Shown here: in pieces, positions 1 to 7,638 of the stretch
How the letters are laid out: the number at the start of each line of letters is the position of its first letter
Numbering within the stretch: position 1 is the first letter of the stretch
Assembly: GCA_003648815.1 (NCBI GenBank)
Contig: QMPZ01000048.1
Location: forward strand, 1 to 9,633
DNA from: Candidatus Aerophobota bacterium
GTDB taxonomy: Bacteria > Aerophobota > Aerophobia > Aerophobales > B47-G16
Direction of reading: 5' to 3'
Length of the DNA stretch: 9,633 nt
Notes under the pieces: generated by a model
What the model was told of the DNA's origin: nothing
Database searches by the model: none
What the model saw: the letters and a program-made list of their open reading frames with translations, nothing else
Made by a program: the position numbers and the translations under genes

Positions 1-657
1 CTCTATCCTTAAAGGAGGGCCAGCAATTCCTATCTTTCTTGAATCCCAGAATCCATGTCTTGGCTTTATCCAGAACTTCCCTAAAATCCACTCATCCTTC
101 TGGAACTTTAAAGTAGGTCGAATGTCAATCCAGATCCCGGGATAAATTCGGTGAAAGAAGGCATATCCTCCCTTTTTTAAGGGAATGACGCAGGCGTTCT
201 TATCTCCAATTCCTGGCGGTGAGATCAAAATTGGTTTTTCCCACCTCCACCTCTTATTCAAAAAATCTTCCTTCTTTATCGAAGTTAGAGCAACTCCCGT
301 GTCTGAGACATCATTTGCCGCCGTATAACACATATAAATCCTGTCTTTAATCAGGGTAAGTCTGGGGTCCTCGCAGCCGACGTTGGGATATTTACCCCAT
401 CTGCCCCTGTTTCTCGTCTCAAAGATCTCCGTGGGAGCATAAATTGGCTCCTCCAGCCTCTCCTCTAAGGTATAGCCATCTTCAGAAAACCTCGCATACC
501 CGAGCGAGGAGACGTTATCCTCAGACATCGCCCGATAGACAAGATGAACCTTACCATCCAGAAAAATAGCAGCAGGGTTAAAGACGGCCTTCCTTTCCCA
601 GGAATGCTCTTTGACCGCCTTCAAAATGGGGTTTCCCTTATAACGCGTCAGCTTCAT
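1..657 (-). CDS. GH130 family glycoside phosphorylase (C-terminus cut by window edge)
   Basis: Hand translation from the ATG at 657-655 gives 219 open codons running off base 1. GH130 enzymes are five-bladed beta-propellers, mostly acting on beta-mannosides and often using phosphate to release mannose 1-phosphate. Visible family marks are NPA at residues 28-30, VYR at 40-42, GCEDPR at 94-99 (the Asp is the likely proton donor of the family), DKNA at 152-155, HRI at 169-171, and a WDSRKIGIAGPP stretch near 204-215. The Lys-Asn and His-Arg positions correspond, as I recall the family, to phosphate-contacting residues of the phosphorylases, so I infer a phosphorylase rather than a hydrolase. The start codon overlaps the stop of the upstream gene as ATGA (654-657), which implies translational coupling. 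The exact substrate (mannobiose, mannosyl-glucose, mannosyl-GlcNAc) cannot be read from this fragment. No signal peptide is seen, so it is probably cytoplasmic. Confidence 0.85.
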   Translation of the reverse strand, partial: MKLTRYKGNPILKAVKEHSWERKAVFNPAAIFLDGKVHLVYRAMSEDNVSSLGYARFSEDGYTLEERLEEPIYAPTEIFETRNRGRWGKYPNVGCEDPRLTLIKDRIYMCYTAANDVSDTGVALTSIKKEDFLNKRWRWEKPILISPPGIGDKNACVIPLKKGGYAFFHRIYPGIWIDIRPTLKFQKDEWILGKFWIKPRHGFWDSRKIGIAGPPLRIE

Positions 658-1562
658 CTCGTTACCTTGCATCTGGCAAGACATATGGCCCTATCTGCCG
701 CACCGTAATAAAGCCACCAGTATCCATCGTGTTCTATTAGTCCCTCGGCGACTATATGGCCATCACAGCCGAAGACCTTCCCCCAATCCTTCCTTGGCGT
801 AAGAACTGGCTCATCTCCCCTCTCTAAGACCTTTGAGGGGTCTTCTTTAGAAAAAAGCACCGCAAAAGGCTTATAAAAGGTACCTTCTCCCCAGCCATTG
901 TAGATCATAAGTATTCCCTCCTCTGTCAATATGGGATTGGTCCCCGGCTCGATGGCCTTGCTGTCAAAGCACTCCTTTCGGGGATGAAGTACCGGCTCAT
1001 CCTCCTTTTCCCAGTTAATGAGATCGTCTGAGTAAGCTATTCCTATCTTGCCACCTTCCCAGGGTCTTTCCTCTCCCATAAAGTACATCACGTACTTTCC
1101 CTTTATCCTCTCAGGAACTATAACTCCGGCCTTTACCTGCCCACTGTCCCAGTCCCTTCCTACCTGAAGAATCGAGCCGTGTTTTTCCCAGTGAATGAGG
1201 TCAGAAGAGGTTGCCAGGCATATGTTTCCCGTCCTGTATCTTGCGGAATTTCCCACGTAGGTAAGGCAAAACAGGTCCCCAACCTTCACTATTCTGGGAT
1301 CTTCACATCCGTATCTCTCATAATCATATTCAGGGTAAATTACGAGCTCTGGTTCACCAGTAAAGTTTACCCCATCCCTGCTTTTTGTAAGATATATCCT
1401 CCCGGTAATTTTATCCGAGGTCATCACCTGTCGGTAGAAAAGATAAAAGACTCCATCCACCACTATCACCGCTGGATTGTATCTACCCTTTACGCCTGAG
1501 CTCTCATCAGGAGGAATAATGGGATTTCCCGGATAATCATCAAATTTGAGTATACTAATCAT
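654..1562 (-). CDS. GH130-like five-bladed propeller protein, phosphate-site variant
   Basis: This 302-residue protein looks complete, close to the usual 300-350 of compact GH130 proteins. It has NPAVIV at 29-34, LFYR at 41-44, GCEDPR at 85-90, VKAGVIVPE at 143-151, an EPGTNPILTEEG stretch at 205-216, and repeated propeller-strand patterns such as GYWWLYYGAAD near 280-290. The start is ATG 1562-1560 with TGAGG seven bases upstream. It differs from its downstream neighbour at one telling place: where the neighbour has His-Arg after the KGGYAFF strand, this protein has Phe-Met (161-162, in KYVMYFMGEE). That pair helps hold phosphate in GH130 phosphorylases, so this member may be a hydrolase or act on a different acceptor; this is inference. 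The gene follows the glycosyltransferase by 61 bases and overlaps the next GH130 gene by four. No signal peptide is visible. Confidence 0.8.
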   Translation of the reverse strand: MISILKFDDYPGNPIIPPDESSGVKGRYNPAVIVVDGVFYLFYRQVMTSDKITGRIYLTKSRDGVNFTGEPELVIYPEYDYERYGCEDPRIVKVGDLFCLTYVGNSARYRTGNICLATSSDLIHWEKHGSILQVGRDWDSGQVKAGVIVPERIKGKYVMYFMGEERPWEGGKIGIAYSDDLINWEKEDEPVLHPRKECFDSKAIEPGTNPILTEEGILMIYNGWGEGTFYKPFAVLFSKEDPSKVLERGDEPVLTPRKDWGKVFGCDGHIVAEGLIEHDGYWWLYYGAADRAICLARCKVTR

Positions 1563-1623
1563 AAGAAAACCTCACTTTAATTAGATTTTTGGTTTTGCGC
1601 AACCTGCGAGTTGCCGCTACCAG

Positions 1624-2685
1624 CTACAGTCGCTCAAAAAGCTCTATGAACTTTTTTGCCACCTCAAAGCTTGAATTTTTCTTCACGAATTCCTCAGCCT
1701 TGCTCAGCGTCTCCTTGACAAAAGGCTTTTCTTTAAATATATCCTCAAGCTTTCTCGAAAAATCCCTCAAGTTTTTATACTTTATAATCTCAGAAGAAAA
1801 GTTCTCAACGAAGTTTGTCTCATAAGCTAATATCGGACACCCCGAGCCAAGACAGGCGTAAATGGTCGAGGAAACCACAACTCCCTCCGCTGAATCCTTA
1901 TGAAGCACGAGCACATCTGAGGCATGGAGATAATCATAAAGAAGTTCCATTGAGACAGGTCCTTTTCTCAGCTCTATAAAACCATACCTCTTCTTAGCTA
2001 CCTCAAACAGGTCATACCAATCCTGAACCTCAGTCAAGGTAAGAAACATAAGGGGACAGCTTTTCGAGAGTCTCTCCAGTTGTGGAAGAAGATGAAGGTG
2101 ACGAAAAACTCCCAGGCCATAGTTAAATACTATTTTCTTGTCCAAGGGAAGGCAAAGTTTTTTTCGGGCCTCTTCTTTATCCCCCTTTTTCAGGGGGTGA
2201 CAAGGGTAGGAAATTATATGAATTTTTTCCTCGGGGAATATACCCCGAAGGAATCTATCTTTATACCTCTCATCAAAGCAGACCACCGCATCAAAACAGA
2301 ACCTGTAAAAGCTTGCATCCTCTGGAGCACCGCCCTCATGGATGACGAGGACGGTCCTGGAGCTTTTTCTTATTCTGGGAAATACCGAAAGCAAATCCTC
2401 CATGGGCATTCTCTCAAGGTTCTGGATGACAAAGACATCAAAATCCTCAAGAAAAGGACTCCGGTCAAAAAAATACCTTTTCTTTCCTTTCTCATCCAGG
2501 TGATGAGGCAAGCAGTAACATCGCCTCACATATGGCTCATCCTCTCGAGTTAAGGGCTTGTCCCATTCCTCAGGAGCGAGGACCTTGAGGGCGTGTCCCA
2601 TCTGGACCCATGCTCTACCCACCAGCTCTGCATGCATGGAGACCCCACAAGCGGCATTCCACCTGGACATCATCCCTATCTTCAT
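1624..2685 (-). CDS. GT4-like (GT-B fold) glycosyltransferase
   Basis: This is a 353-residue protein of the retaining GT-B type, which moves a sugar from a nucleotide-sugar donor to an acceptor at the inner membrane or in the cytoplasm. The N-terminal Rossmann-like half begins MKIGMMSRW and has GVSMHAELVGRAWVQMGH (14-31), the usual 'conceal the loop, then helix' pattern of GT4. The C-terminal half starts near 184 (KKIVFNYGLGVF) and holds the donor-site region DSAEGVVVSSTIYACLGSG (264-282). The classical E-x7-E motif is incomplete: Glu267 is present, but Ile275 replaces the second Glu. The start is ATG 2685-2683 with GGGAG (2692-2696) six bases upstream. It lies 38 bases after dnaJ and 61 before the first GH130 gene, so it is probably in the same transcript. 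Neither donor nor acceptor can be named. The GH130 neighbours make a mannosyl donor plausible but unproven. Confidence 0.75.
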   Translation of the reverse strand: MKIGMMSRWNAACGVSMHAELVGRAWVQMGHALKVLAPEEWDKPLTREDEPYVRRCYCLPHHLDEKGKKRYFFDRSPFLEDFDVFVIQNLERMPMEDLLSVFPRIRKSSRTVLVIHEGGAPEDASFYRFCFDAVVCFDERYKDRFLRGIFPEEKIHIISYPCHPLKKGDKEEARKKLCLPLDKKIVFNYGLGVFRHLHLLPQLERLSKSCPLMFLTLTEVQDWYDLFEVAKKRYGFIELRKGPVSMELLYDYLHASDVLVLHKDSAEGVVVSSTIYACLGSGCPILAYETNFVENFSSEIIKYKNLRDFSRKLEDIFKEKPFVKETLSKAEEFVKKNSSFEVAKKFIELFERL

Positions 2686-2723
2686 CTATTGCTCCCACAA
2701 AGATCTATAGGGTAAATGTTGCC

Positions 2724-3881
2724 TTAGACTTTACCCTTGAATATCCGCTTTACCTTGTCGAGGAACTCCCTAACCCGAGGCTGTCCATTTCCCCCTCCGA
2801 GTTCCTCGAACCTTTTAAGAAGCTGCTTTTGCTCGCTGGTTAGGTTCACCGGGGTTTCCACGATAATTCTCACCAGTTGATCCCCCCGCGCATTAGAATG
2901 AAGATAAGGGATACCCTTTCCCCTCAAGCGAAAGATCTTGTTGGTCTGCGTCCCAGGAGGAATCTTCATCTTCACCGGGCCATCTAAGGTGGGAACGCTC
3001 ACCTCACCTCCTAAAGCAGCTTTAACGAAGCTAATAGGAACCTCGCAGATAACAGTATTTTCCTCTCTCTTAAATATAGGATGAGGCTTTATCCTGATTT
3101 GAAGGTAAAGGTCGCCTGCACGACCGCCTCGAAGACCGGCTTCACCCTCTCCCGCTAACCTGAGATGAGCTCCATCGTCGATGCCTGCCGGAATTTTCAC
3201 CTCGACCTTGCGCACTCTCCTGATCCTTCCTGTACCGTGACACTCTCTACAGGGGTCTTTTATAATGCTTCCTCTTCCCTGACAACGGGTGCAAGTCCTG
3301 GTGATGGAGAAAAACCCCGAAGTTGTATGGACATAACCGGTTCCTCCGCACTCGGGACAACTCTGAGGACGAGAACCCGGTCTAACTCCGCTTCCTCCGC
3401 AAACTAAACAGGTCTCATAACGGGGAACCTTGATGGTCTTCTTCGTGCCAAAAGCTGCTTCCTCAAAGGAAAGCTCAATCTCATAGTGAAGGTCCCTTCC
3501 TGCATCTTGCCTTTCTCGAGTTCGAGTCCTTCTGCCGAAGAACTCGTCGAATATATCTTCACCAAAGCTCTCCCTTCCGAAAAATTCCTCAAAGATCTTG
3601 AAGGGGTCAAAGTCAAAACCGCCAAATCCAGCTCCTGCCCCTACTCCCTCTGCCTCTAATCCGGCATGTCCGTACTGGTCATAAATCTTCCTCTTTTCAG
3701 GATCGGAGAGAACCTTGTAGGCCTCTCCTATCTCCTTGAACTTCTCCTCGGCCTCCTTGCGGTTCTCGGGATTTCTATCAGGATGATATTTGAGAGCCAG
3801 CCGACGATAGGCTCTTTTTATCTCCTCAGGAGAAGCATCTCGAGAAACTCCCAAAATCTCATAATAATCTCGCTTGGTCAC
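2724..3881 (-). CDS. dnaJ: Chaperone protein DnaJ (Hsp40, type I)
   Basis: DnaJ delivers unfolded clients to DnaK and stimulates its ATPase. All type I parts are present in 385 residues: a J domain (about 4-70) with the HPD triad at 33-35, a Gly/Phe-rich linker (79-116), four CxxCxGxG zinc-binding repeats starting at Cys158, Cys175, Cys197 and Cys211, then the C-terminal client-binding and dimerisation region. The start is a GTG at 3881-3879. It gives the expected MTKRDYYEILGV N-terminus, and the in-frame codon two positions upstream (3887-3885) is TGA, so no longer form is possible. The ribosome site is probably AAGGAAGGG, which overlaps the dnaK stop codon and sits nine bases from the GTG. 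An ATG at 3888-3886 is out of frame. The gene lies 17 bases downstream of dnaK, so coupled translation is likely. Confidence 0.98.
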   Translation of the reverse strand: MTKRDYYEILGVSRDASPEEIKRAYRRLALKYHPDRNPENRKEAEEKFKEIGEAYKVLSDPEKRKIYDQYGHAGLEAEGVGAGAGFGGFDFDPFKIFEEFFGRESFGEDIFDEFFGRRTRTRERQDAGRDLHYEIELSFEEAAFGTKKTIKVPRYETCLVCGGSGVRPGSRPQSCPECGGTGYVHTTSGFFSITRTCTRCQGRGSIIKDPCRECHGTGRIRRVRKVEVKIPAGIDDGAHLRLAGEGEAGLRGGRAGDLYLQIRIKPHPIFKREENTVICEVPISFVKAALGGEVSVPTLDGPVKMKIPPGTQTNKIFRLRGKGIPYLHSNARGDQLVRIIVETPVNLTSEQKQLLKRFEELGGGNGQPRVREFLDKVKRIFKGKV

Positions 3882-3890
3882 GCCTCATCA

Positions 3891-3900
3891 CCCTTCCTTT
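3891..3900 (-). promoter_or_regulatory. dnaJ ribosome binding site overlapping the dnaK stop
   Basis: Read on the minus strand the sequence is AAAGGAAGGG, with its first bases inside the dnaK TAA (3901-3899). It sits nine bases before the dnaJ GTG. A closer TGAGG (3887-3883) is only one base from the GTG and therefore unlikely to serve. The overlap fits dnaJ translation by ribosomes that have just finished dnaK. Confidence 0.6.
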
Positions 3901-5815
3901 ACTCTACCTTGTACTCCGCATCGGATATGTCCTCTCCGCCTTTTTTCCCCTTATCTGAGCTATTATCCTTAGCCTGCTGTCCTGCCTGCTTTTTGGCTGC
4001 TTCCTGATAGACAGCCTGACCTAACCTCTGAGATACCTCGCTCACCTTCCTTATCTTCTCGTTAATTTCCTTCACATCACCCTTGTCCTTGGCTCTCTTA
4101 AGCTCCTCTATCGCCTCCTGAATGCTCTTTCTCTCTGCCTCGCTGACCTTATTTCCGTATTCCCTGAGGGCCTTTTCCGTAGCGTATATCACGTTATCAG
4201 CCTGATTTTGAGCTTCAACCTGCTCCCGCTTTTTCCTGTCCTCCTCAGCATGAAGCTCAGCCTCTCTGATCATCCTCTCCTTCTCCTCCTCTGAGAGAGC
4301 CCCTGTCTCCCTGATGGTGATAGCTTGCTCCTTACCTGTGCCCTTATCCTTGGCGGTAACGCTAAGAATCCCGTTGGCATCTATGTCAAAGGTGACATCT
4401 ATCTGAGGCACTCCTCGTGGAGCAGGGGGAATTCCGGTAAGCTGAAATCTTCCCAAGGTCCGGTTGTCCTTAGCCATAGGTCGCTCTCCCTGAAGGACAT
4501 GAATGTCCACAGCGGTCTGATTGTCAGCTGCAGTGGTGAAGGTCTTCGTCACCTTGGTGGGAATGGTGGTATTTCTCTCTATGAGTTTGGTGAACACTCC
4601 TCCAAGGGTTTCAATTCCCAGGGAAAGAGGAGTGACATCTAAAAGAAGAAGGTCTTTCACCTGTCCGGCTAAAACTCCTCCCTGAATAGCTGCTCCTACA
4701 GCCACCACCTCATCGGGGTTGACACCCTTGTGAGGTTCCTTCCCGAAGAACTTCCTCACCGCCTCCTGAACCTTGGGCATTCGGGTCATTCCACCTACCA
4801 GGATGACCTCGTCAATATCAGATGGTTTTAGCTTCGCATCGCGCAAGGCCTGCTCACACGGACCGAGGGTGCGCTCAATTAAGTCCTCGGTCAACTGCTC
4901 AAATTTTGCCCGGGTGAGGGTCACGTTGAGATGCTTGGGCCCGGATTGGTCAGCAATGATGAAGGGAAGATTTATCTGAGTTTCCATAGTGGAGGAGAGT
5001 TCGCACTTTGCTTTTTCCGCCGCCTCTTTTAGTCTCTGCAGGGCCATTTTATCTTCCCTGAGATCTATTCCATGCTCTTTCTTGAAGTCCTCAGCAATCC
5101 AGTCCACAATTCGTTGATCAAAATCATCTCCTCCTAAATAGGTGTCTCCATTGGTGGAGAGGACCTCTATCACCCCTTCACCGATGTCCAAGATGGAGAT
5201 ATCGAAGGTTCCTCCTCCTAAATCATAGACGGCTATTTTCTTCTCACCCTTCTTGTCCAATCCATAGGCTATAGCCGCTGCCGTAGGTTCGTTGATGATC
5301 CGCTCAACCTTCAATCCGGCGATGGTTCCCGCATCCTTGGTGGCCTGACGTTGGCTGTCGTTAAAATAAGCCGGGACGGTGATCACTGCCCGCTCAACCT
5401 TATGCCCCAGGTACTGCTCTGCCGTCTGCTTCATCTTTTGCAGGATACGGGCGGATATCTCCTGTGGCAGAAACTCACCCCTGTTCACCTTCACCTTCGC
5501 CCTGTTTTGAGAATCCCTGATTATCTCATAGGATACTCTCTTTTTTGCCTTCTCAACTGCACTTTCATCATATCTGCGTCCCATCAGCCTCTTTATAGAG
5601 ATGATGGTGTTCTTCGGATTAATCACGGCTTGCCTTTTAGCCGGACCTCCCACCAACATCTCTCCCTTTTCGGTAAAGGCCACGATGGAGGGAGTAGTCC
5701 TGCTTCCCTCTTGATTGGCAATGACCACCGGCTCATCGCCTTCCATCACCGCCACACATGAATTGGTGGTGCCTAAGTCAATGCCGATTATTTTCTGAGT
5801 TACTTTATCGCTCAT
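3899..5815 (-). CDS. dnaK: Chaperone protein DnaK (Hsp70)
   Basis: DnaK is the ATP-driven Hsp70 chaperone of the cytoplasm. The 638-residue product is full length. The nucleotide-binding domain shows GIDLGTTNSC near residue 11, NEPTAAAIAYGLD, VYDLGGGTFDISIL and ILVGGMTRMPKVQ. The linker to the substrate-binding domain reads KDLLLLDVTPLSLGIETLGG. A charged helical lid and a Lys/Gly/Gln-rich tail ending DAEYKVE follow. The segment after KRLMGRRYDE includes the roughly 20-residue insertion found in Gram-negative-type DnaK and absent from Firmicutes, which supports a diderm host. The start is ATG 5815-5813 with a strong AAGGAGGT (5821-5828) five bases away. It is preceded by a 120-base gap from grpE that holds an AT-rich inverted repeat, so dnaK may have its own promoter or a processing site. 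Confidence 0.99.
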   Translation of the reverse strand: MSDKVTQKIIGIDLGTTNSCVAVMEGDEPVVIANQEGSRTTPSIVAFTEKGEMLVGGPAKRQAVINPKNTIISIKRLMGRRYDESAVEKAKKRVSYEIIRDSQNRAKVKVNRGEFLPQEISARILQKMKQTAEQYLGHKVERAVITVPAYFNDSQRQATKDAGTIAGLKVERIINEPTAAAIAYGLDKKGEKKIAVYDLGGGTFDISILDIGEGVIEVLSTNGDTYLGGDDFDQRIVDWIAEDFKKEHGIDLREDKMALQRLKEAAEKAKCELSSTMETQINLPFIIADQSGPKHLNVTLTRAKFEQLTEDLIERTLGPCEQALRDAKLKPSDIDEVILVGGMTRMPKVQEAVRKFFGKEPHKGVNPDEVVAVGAAIQGGVLAGQVKDLLLLDVTPLSLGIETLGGVFTKLIERNTTIPTKVTKTFTTAADNQTAVDIHVLQGERPMAKDNRTLGRFQLTGIPPAPRGVPQIDVTFDIDANGILSVTAKDKGTGKEQAITIRETGALSEEEKERMIREAELHAEEDRKKREQVEAQNQADNVIYATEKALREYGNKVSEAERKSIQEAIEELKRAKDKGDVKEINEKIRKVSEVSQRLGQAVYQEAAKKQAGQQAKDNSSDKGKKGGEDISDAEYKVE

Positions 5816-5856
5816 AGGAAACCTCCTTCAGCTTTCGACAACAAAATTAACTATAA

Positions 5857-5900
5857 CTTGATAAAATTAAATAATTAACAAAATAAAAGGTCTTATCAAG
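5857..5900. repeat. Inverted repeat in the grpE-dnaK gap
   Basis: Perfect 8-bp arms, CTTGATAA (5857-5864) and TTATCAAG (5893-5900), enclose a 28-base, almost pure A/T spacer. It lies in the 120-base gap before dnaK. It is neither CIRCE (TTAGCACTC-N9-GAGTGCTAA) nor the HspR HAIR element (CTTGAGT-N7-ACTCAAG), although the CTTGA...TCAAG outer bases recall the latter. On the minus strand one arm supplies TTGATA, a fair -35, and 17 bases on is AATTAT, a weak -10. It could be an operator, a promoter region or an mRNA stem-loop at a processing site; the sequence alone does not decide. Confidence 0.45.
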
Positions 5901-5935
5901 CTACTCACCCTATAGCTCGATGCCACATATATCTG

Positions 5936-6556
5936 TTAGCTATCTTCGTTTTTGGCCTTGTTGACTTTCTTGTTTACCTTGACCATAGCCGGCCTGAGAA
6001 CTTTATCGTTTAACTTATAGCCCTTGCGCATCTCCTCCACTACCAGGTTATCCGGGAACTTGTCCAGCTCAACCTGCATGACGGCCTCATGAAGATAAGG
6101 ATTAAATTCCTCGCCCTCAGCCTTAATTTCCTGCAGCCCCTGTCTTTTGAGCACTCCTCTTAGTTCCTCAAGGGTCATCTTTACCCCTTCCACCAGAGCA
6201 CAGATGTCCTTTGACTGTCCTGCCGAAATAATGGCCCTTTCCAGGTTATCCATCACCGGAAGAAGCTGTTTGATTAAATCCTCAACAGCCAGCTTCCTCA
6301 TACTTTCCCTTTCCTTTGCCATGCGCTTCTTGTAGTTTTCAAACTCTGCCTTAAGACGCTTAAGATAGTCCAGATATTCTTCCGCCTCCTTATCTGCTGA
6401 GGCGAGGTCCTTCTCTAAATATTTGATTTTTTCCTCAGCAGAGGATAGCTTCTTCTGAACGCTTTCCAACTCCTTTTTCTTGCTTTCAAGTTCCTCTTTT
6501 GTCTTCAAGTATTCACTTTTATAACTTACTCGCTTTTTCTTCTTTCCTTCCTCCAT
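5936..6556 (-). CDS. grpE: Nucleotide exchange factor GrpE
   Basis: GrpE releases ADP from DnaK. The 206-residue product has the expected build: a long Lys/Glu-rich coiled coil (about 15-90) that mediates dimerisation, a helical middle section with LPVMDNLERA, and the C-terminal beta domain that contacts DnaK, with EFNPYLHEAVMQ and the near-invariant GYKLNDKVLRPAMVKV. It ends in a short Lys/Asn-rich tail. The start is ATG 6556-6554 with GGAGG (6563-6567) seven bases upstream. It is separated by 131 bases from the kinase gene before it and by 120 bases from dnaK after it. The common partner hrcA is not next to it, and no CIRCE operator is seen, so control differs from the classic hrcA-grpE-dnaK-dnaJ layout. 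Confidence 0.97.
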   Translation of the reverse strand: MEEGKKKKRVSYKSEYLKTKEELESKKKELESVQKKLSSAEEKIKYLEKDLASADKEAEEYLDYLKRLKAEFENYKKRMAKERESMRKLAVEDLIKQLLPVMDNLERAIISAGQSKDICALVEGVKMTLEELRGVLKRQGLQEIKAEGEEFNPYLHEAVMQVELDKFPDNLVVEEMRKGYKLNDKVLRPAMVKVNKKVNKAKNEDS

Positions 6557-6583
6557 TTTTTTCCTCCAGCATACGCCGACCCT

Positions 6584-6625
6584 TTAAGCTAACAGCAGTT
6601 CAAACAAATTCTTAAATTTTTCCAT
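6584..6625 (-). other. 14-codon leader ORF before grpE (tentative)
   Basis: ATG at 6625-6623 opens a 13-residue frame, MEKFKNLFELLLA, closed by TAA at 6586-6584. It is in the same frame as grpE and ends 27 bases before the grpE ATG. Only a weak AGG precedes the ATG. It may be chance, a leader peptide, or the remains of a longer GrpE N-terminus cut off by a stop. The rest of this 131-base gap shows an imperfect dyad around CCGGG (near 6647-6652) and no convincing sigma-70 promoter. Confidence 0.15.
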
Positions 6626-6687
6626 ACCTGAGCTGTTCACTTTTAAACCGGGCTTAACATAGGGAGGGAGTTGTCTTGCGAGCTCAA

Positions 6688-7629
6688 TTAGAGGTGAATT
6701 ATCTTTACCTTTTCCGAGAGATTCCTTACCTCTTTAAGGGAAAGAAGTTTCTCCCTTCCACTTTTCGCACTTGCTACCCCTGCGGCTACTCCTAAGCGGG
6801 ATGTCTCCTCCAGCTTCTTTCCCTTAGATAGCCCCACTGCAAAGCCAGCCACCAGGGCGTCTCCTGCTCCTACTGTATTCAAGGGCTTTATCTGAGGAGG
6901 AATGACCATCAACGTCTCTTTGCCTGTTATCACTATGGCTCCTCTTTTTCCTCTGGAGACGACCACCAGCTTAACATCGTTTTTCTCGCAAATGGACCTT
7001 GCCTCGTGGATTAGCTCCTCCTCAGAGGAAAACTCTTTCCCCATCAGCTGCCTTATCTCCTCTTCATTGGGTTTAATCATAAAAGGCTTAGCTTCAATTC
7101 CTTCTTTGAGAGGCTTTCCTCGGGTATCTAAAATGGAGATAAGGCCGTTTTTTTGTTCATGGGTTAACCTGATCAAATGATAATAAATATCATCACTTAC
7201 TCCTCGCGGAACACTTCCAGAGAAGACCACTACCTCAGCTTCTTTTGTCAGCTCCTTAAGTTTATCCCTAAGTTGCGCTATCTCCTCCTCAAAGATGTTC
7301 GGTCCCCTCTCCACCAGATGTGTCTGCGTATCCCTTATCGGGTCTAATATGGTCAGATTAACCCTGTTTTCCTCTTTTATCTTTACAAAATCAGTGGCTA
7401 TCCCCTCCTCTCTCAAACTTTCCTCTATAAATTTACCGTTTTTTCCTCCTGTCCATCCCGTGGCTACAGTCTTCGCTCCTAAGGCCTTGACCACGCGGGA
7501 TACGTTTATCCCCTTTCCCCCCGCTATTCTCATCCTTTCTCTTTTGATGCCGTTAACTTTTCCAACTTCAAAGTTGGGGATCTCTACTACGCGATCAAGC
7601 GTGGGATTAAGGGTAACGGTGAGAATCAT
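6688..7629 (-). CDS. PfkB-family sugar-phosphate kinase (1-phosphofructokinase / tagatose-6-phosphate kinase type)
   Basis: This cytoplasmic kinase of 313 residues is full length for the FruK/LacC branch of the ribokinase-like PfkB family. These enzymes phosphorylate fructose 1-phosphate, tagatose 6-phosphate or fructose 6-phosphate with ATP. The N-terminus MILTVTLNPTLDR is typical of the branch. PfkB signature 1 is GGKGINVSR (37-45). SGSVPRG at 137-143 and KPNEEE at 186-191 follow. Signature 2 is NTVGAGDALVAGF (251-263), with Asp257 as the catalytic base. The exact substrate cannot be fixed by sight; 1-phosphofructokinase is the most common role. No PTS gene is adjacent. The start is ATG 7629-7627. 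It has no Shine-Dalgarno sequence but a good promoter immediately upstream, so translation is probably leaderless. It lies 131 bases ahead of grpE and may or may not share its transcript. Confidence 0.9.
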   Translation of the reverse strand: MILTVTLNPTLDRVVEIPNFEVGKVNGIKRERMRIAGGKGINVSRVVKALGAKTVATGWTGGKNGKFIEESLREEGIATDFVKIKEENRVNLTILDPIRDTQTHLVERGPNIFEEEIAQLRDKLKELTKEAEVVVFSGSVPRGVSDDIYYHLIRLTHEQKNGLISILDTRGKPLKEGIEAKPFMIKPNEEEIRQLMGKEFSSEEELIHEARSICEKNDVKLVVVSRGKRGAIVITGKETLMVIPPQIKPLNTVGAGDALVAGFAVGLSKGKKLEETSRLGVAAGVASAKSGREKLLSLKEVRNLSEKVKIIHL

Positions 7630-7638
7630 TTGTATCTA

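Noticed and set aside
1599..1614. Possible terminator GCAAC-N6-GTTGC after the glycosyltransferase gene
   Set aside because: The stem is only 5 bp and is followed on the minus strand by A-rich rather than T-rich sequence, and the next gene has its own close ribosome site.
3899..5815. Plus-strand open frames opposite dnaK and dnaJ
   Set aside because: They are antisense shadows of strongly coding genes, with no ribosome sites and no recognisable protein pattern.
5816..5935. CIRCE or HspR (HAIR) operator before dnaK
   Set aside because: The inverted repeat has neither the CIRCE arms nor the HAIR spacing; only the outer CTTGA/TCAAG bases resemble HAIR.
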